Assembly: GCF_000691145.1 (NCBI RefSeq)
Contig: NZ_ASJC01000003.1
Coordinates: forward strand, 248,001 to 312,000
Direction: 5' to 3'
DNA: 64,000 nucleotides
Origin: Bacillus altitudinis 41KF2b
Lineage (GTDB): Bacteria; Bacillota; Bacilli; Bacillales; Bacillaceae
The notes under the pieces were generated by a model. It was not told where the DNA came from. It saw nothing but the letters and a program-made list of their open reading frames with translations, and made no database searches. Positions 36,991 through 45,361 of the stretch are shown in pieces. Positions within the stretch are counted from its first letter, which is position 1; every line of letters starts with the position of its first letter. The position numbers and the translations under genes were made by a program.

Positions 36991-37994
36991 TGCTGCAAGC
37001 ATTTCTAAAAGAACGAAGAAGCTGGATCTTGTTCTTTCTTAGTTTGCAGCTTCTCATTCTCTTTGTTGCTTATTTGGATACAACGATTCCACTCGCTTCT
37101 CTTTTTTATATCGTGCTTTTGTCTACATTACTCTTCATTGTCTTTCTTTTTTTTCGTTACCGGAAAGAAACTGCTTATTATGAACAACTGAAAGAATGGG
37201 ACGAAAATATAGACCATCAAATGCGTCTCAAACCCTCTTCCCCTTTTGAACAAATTGTACAGGAGGCAGCGTCAGAGCAAATCGACCGATACCGCCAGAT
37301 GACGGCTAAACAAAAGACTGCGCTGGAAGAAGAAAAAGATGAACTGCTCTCATGGATACATGAGGTGAAAACGCCGCTCACGGCGATGCACTTAATGATT
37401 GACCGCATAACAGAACAGCCGCTCAAATCAAATATGACCTATGAATGGCTTAGAATACATTTACTCCTTGATGCACAGCTGCATCAGAGCAGGATCCAAC
37501 ATATTGAAAATGATTTATTTATTGAAAAACTGGATCTCCAAAACATGCTAACGAAAGAAATCAAAGCGCTCCAATCGTGGTGTATGCAAAAAGGAATTGG
37601 CTTTGACCTTTTATTAGAAGAGCGAGATGTATTAAGTGATACAAAATGGTTATCCTTTATGATCAGACAAGTGCTGACAAACGCCGTCAAGTACAGCCAA
37701 TCATCTGACATTATCATCGAAAGCAAACAAATGAACGAACAAGTGGTGCTCACCATCACAGATCAAGGCAGAGGAATTGACCCAAGAGACGTGTCCCGTA
37801 TTTTTGAAAAAGGCTTTACCTCCACAAGACATCACAATGACACGGCCTCCACAGGCATGGGGCTCTATTTAACAAAAAAGGGAGCTGACGCTCTTCATAT
37901 CACGATCAAGGTCAACTCCACATTAGATCAAGGGACAACTTTCACCTTTATTTTTCCGAAAAAGAATGATTTTGTGCATATTGCGAGCATGTGA
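36990..37994 (+). CDS. bceS: bacitracin-response sensor kinase BceS
   Basis: BceS is an intramembrane-sensing histidine kinase of 334 residues without an extracellular sensor domain. Two membrane segments (about 11-28 and 36-55) are joined by only a few residues, typical of this class. His124 in ELLSWIHEVKTPLTAMH is the phosphorylation site. The HATPase_c domain has QVLTNAVKYSQSSD (N box), DQGRGIDPRDV (G1) and TGMGLYLTKK (G2). It relies on BceAB for the input signal and phosphorylates BceR. Start ATG at 36990 overlaps the bceR stop. In B. subtilis bceA follows directly; here a cassette on the other strand intervenes. Confidence 0.93.
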   Translation: MLQAFLKERRSWILFFLSLQLLILFVAYLDTTIPLASLFYIVLLSTLLFIVFLFFRYRKETAYYEQLKEWDENIDHQMRLKPSSPFEQIVQEAASEQIDRYRQMTAKQKTALEEEKDELLSWIHEVKTPLTAMHLMIDRITEQPLKSNMTYEWLRIHLLLDAQLHQSRIQHIENDLFIEKLDLQNMLTKEIKALQSWCMQKGIGFDLLLEERDVLSDTKWLSFMIRQVLTNAVKYSQSSDIIIESKQMNEQVVLTITDQGRGIDPRDVSRIFEKGFTSTRHHNDTASTGMGLYLTKKGADALHITIKVNSTLDQGTTFTFIFPKKNDFVHIASM

Positions 37995-38010
37995 ACATGC
38001 AGTTCAAGAA

Positions 38011-38051
38011 ACCCAATCTCTTCATCCAACGATGCATTGAAGAGATTGGGT
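38011..38051. terminator. bidirectional terminator between bceS and the SEDS gene
   Basis: ACCCAATCTCTTCA (38011-38024) and TGAAGAGATTGGGT (38038-38051) form a 14-base perfect stem between the convergent genes. Confidence 0.9.
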
Positions 38052-38068
38052 GATTTTATACAGCCATA

Positions 38069-39313
38069 TCACGCTACTTCACGGCACATTTCTCCTAGCT
38101 GTTTCCTTCTATAAATACTCATTAGCAGCCCGACTGACATCATTTCTAGAAGAATATGAGATCCCCCATAGCTCATAAAAGGCATGGAAACTCCTGATAT
38201 AGGCAATAATCCAAAGTTTGTGAAAATACTTAAGATAAATTTTGCTGCAAATGTGGTTGCCAAACCAATCATTAATATTTTGCCATAAGCAGATTGAACT
38301 CGTTTCGCTGTATGAACTACTCTATAAATCAAAGTCACAAACAAAATAAAAACGGCCAATCCTGCGAACCATCCGAATGAATAAATGATATACGTCAACA
38401 TCCAATCAGTGTGAACATCATACAATGCGTACGGATTTATTTGAAAACCATTTGAGCTAAATTCATGAAGTGAATATTGGTAAAAGTGGGCCATATCAGC
38501 TTGATAAAGAGAAAATAATTGAACAATGAGATAGACAATACCTGCTGCTGTGAATGGAATAAGCTGTCTCATCCTTGCATGAGATACATACATCATCGTT
38601 ATGCATATGACCACAAAGGTGATGGTTGCAGAAAGAGATCCGACTATATGTAATAAAATAATGGGTAAAGTGACAATCGCTAACCCTAGCCAGGACTTGA
38701 AACCATTCTTCCAATTCCAAGATTGATAAATGCCAGCTAACGAAATAATCATCAGAAATGGGAAAATTTCAGTCAGATTGATCGATCCATTATTTAAGCT
38801 TAAAAAGAGAATACCGTTCACTCTTGTCCCAATCATCATTGTAACAATTAGCATTCCAATCGTTCCTATATATAAATGCCATGAATAGGGTAAAAAGCGC
38901 CGATAATCAAAAGCAAACAGCCCAAGCATCAACGCAAGACCAAATACATAGTAAATGAGACTTTTATAAAAGATATTCGTGTCTTGAAAATGAAGTAAAT
39001 GAGAATGAAACTGAAAATAATACATTACAAACAACCCAAATAAACAAGTAGCTAATACAAGAAGTATCGTTTTAAAGTCCACTTGAGTTTTGTGTGTTTC
39101 ATGGAGCTGCATTCCGAGTATGGCTGCATCTCCAATTTGATCGAGCGCTTGATCTACCGCCTCTTCTTCTGACATGCCCGCACTGACCGCTTCCTCTTTC
39201 AGTGTGTATAAATGGTCACGAAGCTCAAGCTTTATACTTGCATGTACGTCTTTATTTTTGATTCGTTTACACACATTTTTGATATATTGTTCAAATTTTT
39301 TCTCTAATCCCAT
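38069..39313 (-). CDS. SEDS family (FtsW/RodA-like) membrane protein with N-terminal HAAS-type domain
   Basis: A 414-residue polytopic protein. Residues 1 to about 75 are a cytoplasmic helical domain (LEKKFEQYIKNVCKRIKNKD, LELRDHLYTLKEEAVSAGMSEEEAVDQALDQIGDA) of the HAAS/permease-prefix type common next to PadR regulators. The rest has about ten membrane segments of the SEDS peptidoglycan polymerase family. The C-terminal loop PFMSYGGSH is present, and HTDW (about 301-304) matches the HTDF segment that carries the catalytic aspartate in RodA/FtsW. The ATG at 39313 (GGGGAG) overlaps the padR stop by ten bases. It lies inside the bce locus on the opposite strand. A role in cell-wall synthesis under envelope stress is inference. 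Confidence 0.82.
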   Translation of the reverse strand: MGLEKKFEQYIKNVCKRIKNKDVHASIKLELRDHLYTLKEEAVSAGMSEEEAVDQALDQIGDAAILGMQLHETHKTQVDFKTILLVLATCLFGLFVMYYFQFHSHLLHFQDTNIFYKSLIYYVFGLALMLGLFAFDYRRFLPYSWHLYIGTIGMLIVTMMIGTRVNGILFLSLNNGSINLTEIFPFLMIISLAGIYQSWNWKNGFKSWLGLAIVTLPIILLHIVGSLSATITFVVICITMMYVSHARMRQLIPFTAAGIVYLIVQLFSLYQADMAHFYQYSLHEFSSNGFQINPYALYDVHTDWMLTYIIYSFGWFAGLAVFILFVTLIYRVVHTAKRVQSAYGKILMIGLATTFAAKFILSIFTNFGLLPISGVSMPFMSYGGSHILLEMMSVGLLMSIYRRKQLGEMCREVA

Positions 39314-39648
39314 ACGACTTTCTCCCCGTTCAAAACGCCATCTACTGCATCTTTGAAGACATTCCATTCTTCTTTCTTTTCCTTCATAAACGCTTTGCCT
39401 TGTTCATTAATCCGATAATACTTCCTTTTTCGATTGCCATTCCCTTCACCCCAGTAAGACACAATGAATCCCTTCCCCTCCAAAGTGTGCAAAATAGGAT
39501 AAATCGTTCCTTCTTTAAAGCTAAAAATTCCTTCGGATTTCGACTCCAATTGCTTAATCATTTCATAACCATACATTGGCTTTTCATTTAGTAAGCTTAA
39601 AATAAGGGTAGCTGTACTCCCCTTTAGAAGCTCTTTACTCACTTTCAT
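39304..39648 (-). CDS. PadR family transcriptional regulator
   Basis: A 114-residue PadR-family repressor. The winged-helix DNA-binding domain covers about residues 8-85 (LKGSTATLILSLLNEKPMYGYEMIKQLES, FKEGTIYPILHTLEGKGFIVSYW, RKRKYYRINEQGKAFM), followed by a short dimerisation helix. Its stop overlaps the SEDS gene start by ten bases, so the two are a coupled operon. The ATG at 39648 follows GGGGTGACC. Two identical 10-base palindromes lie over the transcription start of its predicted promoter, so autorepression is likely. The inducer is unknown; PadR proteins often respond to phenolics or cell-envelope agents. Confidence 0.9.
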   Translation of the reverse strand: MKVSKELLKGSTATLILSLLNEKPMYGYEMIKQLESKSEGIFSFKEGTIYPILHTLEGKGFIVSYWGEGNGNRKRKYYRINEQGKAFMKEKKEEWNVFKDAVDGVLNGEKVVWD

Positions 39649-39676
39649 CCATGGTCACCCCTAATACATAGATTTA

Positions 39677-39728
39677 ATATGCATATATTTGATATGCATA
39701 TCTTACATGAAATCAAATACTCTGTAAA
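39677..39728 (-). promoter_or_regulatory. padR-SEDS promoter with twin palindromic operators
   Basis: On the minus strand -35 TTTACA (39723-39728), a 17-base spacer and -10 TAAGAT (39700-39705) form a good promoter. ATATGCATAT occurs twice (39677-39686 and 39692-39701), 15 bases centre to centre. One copy overlaps the -10 and the other sits downstream in the transcribed region, as expected for autorepression by PadR. Confidence 0.75.
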
Positions 39729-39833
39729 GGTTCATCAGAAAAAAACAAGAAATTTGATACATCATAGCGAAAAACAGATAAAATAATTGAATAACAATCT
39801 GAATTCTACATAAGGCTTTGACATATGAAACAA

Positions 39834-39857
39834 GCATGTGACAACAATGTCACATGC
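39834..39857 (+). promoter_or_regulatory. BceR binding site upstream of bceAB
   Basis: GCATGTGACA and TGTCACATGC are perfect 10-base inverted arms around ACAA. The core TGACA-N4-TGTCA fits the BceR-like consensus TNACA-N4-TGTAA. A TATACT -10 lies at 39906-39911 without a good -35, as expected for an activated promoter. Confidence 0.8.
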
Positions 39858-39946
39858 TCGTCTGTTTTGTTCGCCAAATCGCAGGAAGTCTGATCGGCTT
39901 CTTTTTATACTAGAGATATCAATTAAATAAAAAAGGGGTTCGACAG

Positions 39947-40708
39947 ATGAACATTTTAGAAGCTCGCAAGTTATATAAAAGCTATGGAAATAAATTCAAT
40001 AAACAAGAGGTGCTGAAAGGCATTGATTTGACGATAGAAGCTGGAGAATTTGTCAGCATCATGGGGCCATCAGGCTCGGGGAAAACGACCCTTTTGAACG
40101 TATTGTCATCGATTGATCATGTGTCCAGCGGATCGATTCGGATTGCAGATGCAGAAATGACGCAAATGAAAGATCAGCAGCTCGCTGAATTTAGAAAGAA
40201 ACAGCTTGGCTTTGTTTTTCAGGATTACAACTTACTTGATACACTCACGGTTAAAGAGAACATCCTCTTGCCATTATCCATCTCCAAAACGCCTAAAAAA
40301 GAAGCTTTTGAACGCTTTCAACAGCTTGCAGAGGATATGGGGATTTATGAACTAAGAGACAAATATCCAAATGAACTATCTGGTGGACAAAAGCAACGGA
40401 CATCTGCGGTGCGTGCCTTTATTCATGAACCAAGCCTTATTTTTGCTGATGAACCAACTGGAGCACTTGATTCCAAATCTGCTTCTGACTTACTGAACAA
40501 GCTGCAAGAATTCAATCACAAGCGCAAAGCAACCATTGTCATGGTGACGCATGACCCTGTTGCAGCCAGTTATTCAAGACGAGTGATTTTTATCAAAGAT
40601 GGACAGATCTATACACAATTGAATAAAGGCGCATTAGAGAGAAAGATGTTTTTCGAGGATATTATGAAAACGCAAGGTGTTTTAGGCGGTGTGAAGCATG
40701 AACATTAA
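39947..40708 (+). CDS. bceA: bacitracin export/sensing ABC transporter ATP-binding protein BceA
   Basis: BceA is the ATPase of the BceAB transporter, which removes bacitracin and related peptides from undecaprenyl-pyrophosphate targets and also signals to BceS. The 253-residue protein has Walker [10 protein letters not shown] (about 40-48), Q-loop VFQDYNLLD, signature LSGGQKQR (about 144-151), Walker B LIFADEP and H-loop MVTHD. The ending [14 protein letters not shown]...KHEH is typical of BceA. The ATG at 39947 has AAAAGGGG. It overlaps bceB by 11 bases. Upstream is the BceR site; the gene is separated from bceRS by the PadR-SEDS cassette. Confidence 0.95.
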   Translation: MNILEARKLYKSYGNKFNKQEVLKGIDLTIEAGEFVSIMGPSGSGKTTLLNVLSSIDHVSSGSIRIADAEMTQMKDQQLAEFRKKQLGFVFQDYNLLDTLTVKENILLPLSISKTPKKEAFERFQQLAEDMGIYELRDKYPNELSGGQKQRTSAVRAFIHEPSLIFADEPTGALDSKSASDLLNKLQEFNHKRKATIVMVTHDPVAASYSRRVIFIKDGQIYTQLNKGALERKMFFEDIMKTQGVLGGVKHEH

Positions 40709-42635
40709 TCAGCTCGTCTTCCGCAATCTGAAGAAAAACTTAAAAAATTACTATTTATACGTGTTTGCACTTGTATTTAGTGTGGCGCTCTATTTTTCCT
40801 TTGTCACCTTGCAGTACTCACCAGCACTTGATGATGTAAAGGGGTCCATTAAGGGCGGTGCATCGATTAAAGCCGCTTCAGTACTACTCATTGCCATTGT
40901 TGGAATCTTCCTGTTATATGCGAACAGCATTTTTATTAAACGAAGAGGGAGAGAAATAGGTCTCCTGCAGCTCATTGGCATGACGAAACAAAAAATTGCC
41001 AAACTACTCAATGCAGAAAACTTTATCCTATACGTGGTCTCCATGGCTATTGGTATCATAGCTGGATTTATCGGTTCAAAACTCATGCTGATGGTGCTAT
41101 TTAAAGTAACCGGCGTGAACGCCATCGCCAACCTGCATTTTTCAGGCATGGCCCTTTTGCAGACACTGATCGTCTTTTTCGTCATCTATGGATTAATTAT
41201 GTTAAGAAATCGATGGTTTATTAATAGACAGACGATTTTATCTTTATTTAGAACCACGTCTTCTACAGAACAGCGTGTGAAAAAAATCTCTGTGTTTGAA
41301 ATCATCATTGGGGTTCTAGGCATTGCATTCATTAGCTCAGGCTATTATATTTCTTCTCAGCTTTTTACCGGCACATATACGTCCATGCTTGCGTTACTTT
41401 TAGCGATGATTTATATTCTAGCCTCTGTCATTATCGGTACCTTTCTTTTCTATAAAGGCTCTGTTTCATTCATTGCCAATATCGTACGTAAACGAAAAAA
41501 TGGCTATCTCGCCATTCATGAAGTCCTGTCTCTGTCATCTATTATGTTCCGGTTAAAATCAAACGCACTGCTTTTAACGATTATTACAACGGTATCTGCG
41601 CTTGCCATCGGGTTGTTATCTTTAAGCTATATTTCCTATTACTCAGCAGAAAAAACCGCTGAACAACAGATCCCATCCCATTTCGTTATGGGTTCTAAGA
41701 ATGATGCCGATACCTTCACTCGTGCACTTTCTGACAAACATATTGCGTATGAAACAAAGCAGTTCAAGGTCATTCAAGCGAAGTTTGACGCAAAAAAGAT
41801 CATGGATTCAGAGATTAAAAATATGAATAATGATCCAGGTGTCTTAACTCTACCTGTGATCAGTGAAAAAAACGCACCAAATATTCATGTGAAAAGCAAC
41901 GAAGTCATCTTAAGCGGCTACAGTGATTTATTGAAGAAATTCATGCCGATTCAAAGTTCAGGTGATGTGAAACTACTTATTAAGAAACCCCTTGATTTAA
42001 AGGTCATTGATATGAAGAAAGATTACCTCATTTCTTACAACTTCACGTTTGGTGGTCTACCTGTTGCTGTCATCAGTCAAAGTGTCTTTGAGCAGCTTGA
42101 CCAGCAGAAAGATCCTAAACTTCAGATTGAGAATAATCAATATCACGCAGTCAATATAAAAGATGATCAAAACCTTGAACAAGCGAATGATGTGTTTACC
42201 TCTTTAAAACTAGGTGACAACAGCATGTCTCAATTGGCTACCACTCAGCAACAAAAACAAACCATCGGACTGATGATGTTTATAGTCGGATTTTTAGGTC
42301 TCAGCTTCCTTGTCACATCAGGCTGTATTTTATACTTTAAGCAGATGAATGAAAGTGAAGAAGAACAAAGCTCTTACACGATCTTGCGTAAGCTTGGTTT
42401 TACTGAGAAGGATCTATTAAAAGGTATTCGGCTCAAACAGCTATTTAACTTTGGGATTCCGCTCGTTGTCGGGTTGCTTCACAGCTACTTTGCAGTACAG
42501 TCAGGCTGGTTTTTATTCGGCGGCGAACTGTGGACACCAATGCTCATCGTCATGTCGATTTATACGGTGCTATATTCTATCTTCGGATTCCTATCTGTCC
42601 AGTATTACAAAAAAGTCATTAAAGAATCCTTGTAA
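40698..42635 (+). CDS. bceB: bacitracin export/sensing ABC transporter permease BceB
   Basis: BceB is the permease and receptor of the Bce system. The 645-residue protein has ten predicted membrane segments and a large extracellular domain of roughly 200 residues between segments 7 and 8 (about residues 315-520, [21 protein letters not shown] onward), the peptide-sensing domain typical of BceB-type permeases. The N-terminal [27 protein letters not shown] and the FtsX-like blocks around [24 protein letters not shown] and the C-terminal [19 protein letters not shown] support this. It overlaps bceA by 11 bases. A palindromic terminator follows. Confidence 0.94.
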   Translation: MNINQLVFRNLKKNLKNYYLYVFALVFSVALYFSFVTLQYSPALDDVKGSIKGGASIKAASVLLIAIVGIFLLYANSIFIKRRGREIGLLQLIGMTKQKIAKLLNAENFILYVVSMAIGIIAGFIGSKLMLMVLFKVTGVNAIANLHFSGMALLQTLIVFFVIYGLIMLRNRWFINRQTILSLFRTTSSTEQRVKKISVFEIIIGVLGIAFISSGYYISSQLFTGTYTSMLALLLAMIYILASVIIGTFLFYKGSVSFIANIVRKRKNGYLAIHEVLSLSSIMFRLKSNALLLTIITTVSALAIGLLSLSYISYYSAEKTAEQQIPSHFVMGSKNDADTFTRALSDKHIAYETKQFKVIQAKFDAKKIMDSEIKNMNNDPGVLTLPVISEKNAPNIHVKSNEVILSGYSDLLKKFMPIQSSGDVKLLIKKPLDLKVIDMKKDYLISYNFTFGGLPVAVISQSVFEQLDQQKDPKLQIENNQYHAVNIKDDQNLEQANDVFTSLKLGDNSMSQLATTQQQKQTIGLMMFIVGFLGLSFLVTSGCILYFKQMNESEEEQSSYTILRKLGFTEKDLLKGIRLKQLFNFGIPLVVGLLHSYFAVQSGWFLFGGELWTPMLIVMSIYTVLYSIFGFLSVQYYKKVIKESL

Positions 42636-42639
42636 TCTC

Positions 42640-42667
42640 ATCCCCATAGGCAGCTGCCTATGGGGAT
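42640..42667. terminator. bidirectional terminator between bceB and the amidohydrolase
   Basis: ATCCCCATAGGCAG (42640-42653) and its exact complement (42654-42667) form a perfect 28-base palindrome between the two convergent stop codons. Confidence 0.8.
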
Positions 42668-42674
42668 TGTTTGT

Positions 42675-44027
42675 TTATGATGGCGTTGATTCAAACTTGT
42701 GTGATAAGATATGGTCTCTTGCCGCATAAGCTTTTTGTTTGATCTCTTCTAAGTTCACTCCAACTAGCTTCCCATTTTGTTTCACTGCTTTTCCAGCCAC
42801 ATAGACAGAATCAACATTTGAAGGGTGTGCCGTTTGCACAACTGCCCCAGCTGGATCTGTCATCGGAAGAAGATTCATGCTTGTCCGATCGATCAAGATA
42901 AAATCAGCTTCTTTTCTAGGTGTGAGCGAGCCGATTTTGTCATCAAGCTTCAAGGCACGAGCCCCGTTTATTGTGGCTGCTTCAAGCATTTGCTGTGCAG
43001 ACAATCCAAGTTCAGGCCCTGGCATCGTCCCTTCCATCAATAAAGATTGATTTTGAATCGCCCGCTCCGCCTGTAGTCCGAATTTCATTTGGGTAAATAA
43101 ATCTCCGCCTGTCGCTGTCACCACATCTACACCAAGCGTTGGCAGAACGCCATTTTCAATGGCGAGCCCTGTGACAGGATATCCGTGTCCCATCATCATT
43201 TCAATCTCAGGTGTAATCGAGATGGAGCTTCCGCTGTCAGCTAACATCTTCATTTGATCTGCATCAATTGCATTGATATGCACCATATTCAAATCAGGCC
43301 CGAGCAGCCCTGCTTGATGAAGCCGCTCAATCGATCGATCCGCCGCTCCCCAATTTCCAAAGCCAATGTGCATACTGCATAATGCATCTAGTGATCTCGC
43401 TGTTTCAATTTCAAAGACGGTCGTCTCCCATGAAGAAAATTCAGGTCCACGAATGGCAAGTCCCATCGTCAACAGCTGATCCGATGATTGAAAATGTTTT
43501 TGTTTCACGCGGGCTGCGTCTTCCATATTCGTGAGCGTACTCTCTCTGTCCCAATACGCTGCATCTCCAGAGGTACCAAAACCAAAGACCGCTCGAATAC
43601 CCGCATCTTTTAAACCTCCAATGAGTTCTTCTGTATGATCCATAGAATTGATCATCGTCCAGTCGAAAAACGTGGTCACTCCTGCATCTAATGCCTCTAA
43701 TGCGCCTAAATAATTAGCAATTCGATCATCTGATGGACGTCTCATCGCCCCATAGTTGCCATAATAAATTTTGCTCAAATACGTTTGCAAAGACCAATCT
43801 GTTCCGATTCCCCGTATGACAGACTGCCACACATGACGATGGGTATCCACAAGCCCTGGCATGATGACCATGTCAGACGCATCCACAACATCGGCACCAC
43901 TTGCTTCAATAGAAGGTCCGACTTCTACAATATGTGCCCCTTCAATTAATAGATCTCCCTTCTCCAGAAAACCTACAGATGGATCAAGTGTGATAAGAGC
44001 CGCATCTTTAAACAATGTTTTCTTCAT
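42675..44027 (-). CDS. amidohydrolase family deaminase-like protein (AtzA/TrzA/guanine deaminase type)
   Basis: A 450-residue metal-dependent hydrolase of the amidohydrolase superfamily. The composite N-terminal beta domain leads to MPGLVDTHRHVWQSV with the metal pair His63/His65. Further ligands are likely SMHIGFGNWG, MVHINAIDADQ and the aspartate in TLGVDVVTATGGDLF. Such proteins deaminate or dechlorinate N-heterocycles or adenosine-like compounds; the substrate here cannot be read from sequence. The ATG at 44027 follows GGGGGAT, and an earlier ATG at 44063 has no ribosome site. It lies between bceB and a flavodoxin-like oxidoreductase, outside the B. subtilis core order. Confidence 0.82.
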   Translation of the reverse strand: MKKTLFKDAALITLDPSVGFLEKGDLLIEGAHIVEVGPSIEASGADVVDASDMVIMPGLVDTHRHVWQSVIRGIGTDWSLQTYLSKIYYGNYGAMRRPSDDRIANYLGALEALDAGVTTFFDWTMINSMDHTEELIGGLKDAGIRAVFGFGTSGDAAYWDRESTLTNMEDAARVKQKHFQSSDQLLTMGLAIRGPEFSSWETTVFEIETARSLDALCSMHIGFGNWGAADRSIERLHQAGLLGPDLNMVHINAIDADQMKMLADSGSSISITPEIEMMMGHGYPVTGLAIENGVLPTLGVDVVTATGGDLFTQMKFGLQAERAIQNQSLLMEGTMPGPELGLSAQQMLEAATINGARALKLDDKIGSLTPRKEADFILIDRTSMNLLPMTDPAGAVVQTAHPSNVDSVYVAGKAVKQNGKLVGVNLEEIKQKAYAARDHILSHKFESTPS

Positions 44028-44043
44028 CCATATCCCCCTTTTC

Positions 44044-44071
44044 AAATAAAGAGAATGAGTCACTCACTCTC
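44044..44071 (-). terminator. terminator after the flavodoxin-like oxidoreductase
   Basis: GAGAATGAG (44051-44059) and CTCACTCTC (44063-44071) pair at 8 of 9 positions. The minus strand continues TTTATTT. Confidence 0.65.
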
Positions 44072-44132
44072 TCTGTCATTTTAAGACATAACAGGTTCAA
44101 ATTAGAAGAAAAGTGACTCAAGGAATATGGTT

Positions 44133-44720
44133 TTATGAGCTGATATTCCGAAAATAATTGTATATTCGTTTTAATTTCACGTCATGCTTCCCTTTCGGAC
44201 TTTCCATCATGCCAAATTCAAAGAACTTCACCGGTTTAATCCCGACATATTGTAAAAGAGCTCGTTTCATTAAGATTTTGTGGGCATTTTGCAAAAAGAA
44301 GAAAGGATAGTGGGTCGGTCCTTGCATTGTCGAAACACATACAGCCCTCTTTCCTTTTAACAAGCCTTCTGGAAGCAGCCCGCCTGTTTGACGATAAGCA
44401 AAATTCGCTGCAAACATTCGATCAATAAAGCCAAGCAGCATGGCTGGCGGCCGCCCCCACCAAATCGGATAAACAAACACGATGTTGTCTGCCCATTTGA
44501 TTTTCTCTTGATATTCTTGAATCTCAGGGTCCTTATGCATATCACGTCTTTTTTTCTCTTCATTAAAAATAAGTACAGGATCAAATTTGTCTTGGTATAA
44601 ATCGATGATTCTCACTTCTTGAACGTTTGGATTTTCTTCACTGCCCTTTAGGATTTCTTTAAAAAAAGCACCATTTAAACTATTGTGATGAGGGTGAGTA
44701 TAAATAATGAGTACATTCAT
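44133..44720 (-). CDS. NAD(P)H oxidoreductase, flavodoxin-like fold (MdaB/YwrO type)
   Basis: A 195-residue FMN/FAD-dependent quinone reductase-like protein of the Flavodoxin_2 family. Visible are MNVLIIYTHPHHNSLNGAFFKEIL at the N-terminus (phosphate-binding loop), the flavin-contacting VFVYPIWWGRPPAMLLGFIDRMF (about residues 77-99) and a tyrosine-rich tail. Such enzymes reduce quinones or electrophiles and defend against them. The ATG at 44720 has AAAGGAGC. The gene is divergent from a MarR regulator with palindromic operators over both promoters, so expression is likely induced by a quinone or similar compound. Confidence 0.87.
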   Translation of the reverse strand: MNVLIIYTHPHHNSLNGAFFKEILKGSEENPNVQEVRIIDLYQDKFDPVLIFNEEKKRRDMHKDPEIQEYQEKIKWADNIVFVYPIWWGRPPAMLLGFIDRMFAANFAYRQTGGLLPEGLLKGKRAVCVSTMQGPTHYPFFFLQNAHKILMKRALLQYVGIKPVKFFEFGMMESPKGKHDVKLKRIYNYFRNISS

Positions 44721-44735
44721 GGCTCGGCTCCTTTA

Positions 44736-44806
44736 GTTATCATTTGATAACCAAAAGCATACACCTCTCTTTTTTAGTTGTCAAATGATAATTGTTTTTT
44801 GATAAT
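44736..44806. promoter_or_regulatory. divergent promoters with two MarR-type operators
   Basis: GTTATCATTTGATAAC (44736-44751) is a perfect palindrome; GTTGTCAAATGATAAT (44777-44792) is an imperfect copy. Leftward promoter: TTGACA (44779-44784), 17 bases, TATGCT (44756-44761). Rightward promoter: TTGTCA (44778-44783), 17 bases, GATAAT (44801-44806). The second operator covers both -35 boxes, so the MarR protein probably represses both genes. Confidence 0.75.
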
Positions 44807-44836
44807 AAATTTGGTATGGTACGTAGGAGGTGAAAC

Positions 44837-45271
44837 ATGATGAAAAACCCACATTTTTTCAAAGAGTTTGTCACATTTGCTTCTACTTTTTCTGAGCTGA
44901 AGCACGCCCTGACGAGCAAAGTCAAACCAGCTAACCTAACAACCTTACAATACTTAATACTAGAGCAACTAGCTGTCAGCGAGCGACTTACGCCAAGTGA
45001 AATTGCCGACTGTCAGCACATGTCTCTTCCGAATGTCAGCAGAGAACTGAAAAAACTGCACGAGAAACAATTCATTGATAGAGAAGAAGACCGTGATGAC
45101 AAACGAAAACATGTCATTATGCTGTCTAAAAAAGGCCGTGCGTGTATGGACAAAGCATTTCAACAAATTGAATCCATGCTCATGGACAGCCTTTCTTCCT
45201 CTGACCGAAATCAAATGGATGATATCGTACAAGCTCTCCGTCTATTAAATCAAACCATCTTCAAAAAATGA
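44837..45271 (+). CDS. MarR family transcriptional regulator
   Basis: A 144-residue winged-helix regulator of the MarR family. The DNA-binding part is TTLQYLILEQLAVSERLTPSEIADCQHMSLPNVSRELKKLHEKQFIDREEDRDDKRKHVIMLSKKG (about residues 34-99), with the typical wing DRDDKRKHV. Helices at both ends would form the dimer interface. The ATG at 44837 has a strong AGGAGGTG. It is divergent from the oxidoreductase gene and shares the two-operator region, which suggests autoregulation and control of the neighbour. The inducer is unknown; no cysteine near the N-terminus stands out as a redox switch. Confidence 0.9.
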   Translation: MMKNPHFFKEFVTFASTFSELKHALTSKVKPANLTTLQYLILEQLAVSERLTPSEIADCQHMSLPNVSRELKKLHEKQFIDREEDRDDKRKHVIMLSKKGRACMDKAFQQIESMLMDSLSSSDRNQMDDIVQALRLLNQTIFKK

Positions 45272-45284
45272 TCGAATGAAAAAA

Positions 45285-45316
45285 GCATGAGCGTATCGCT
45301 CATGCAAATGATTTTT
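45285..45316 (+). terminator. terminator after the MarR gene
   Basis: GCATGAGCG (45285-45293) and CGCTCATGC (45297-45305) form a perfect stem with a short tract of T ten bases later. Confidence 0.7.
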
Positions 45317-45361
45317 GAACACATTAGTAAAGAGATGCTAAAAGATACGTGATGAAACCTA

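Noticed and set aside
38069-39648. PadR-SEDS unit as a mobile element
   Set aside because: No transposase, integrase, terminal repeats or target duplications are visible at its edges.
39692-39701. ATATGCATAT copies as random AT-rich sequence
   Set aside because: I kept them as an operator rather than chance because both copies are identical and placed over a promoter, but they were first considered noise.
40790-41185. 131-codon minus-strand frame inside bceB
   Set aside because: Antisense to a clear membrane domain and without a ribosome site or family resemblance.
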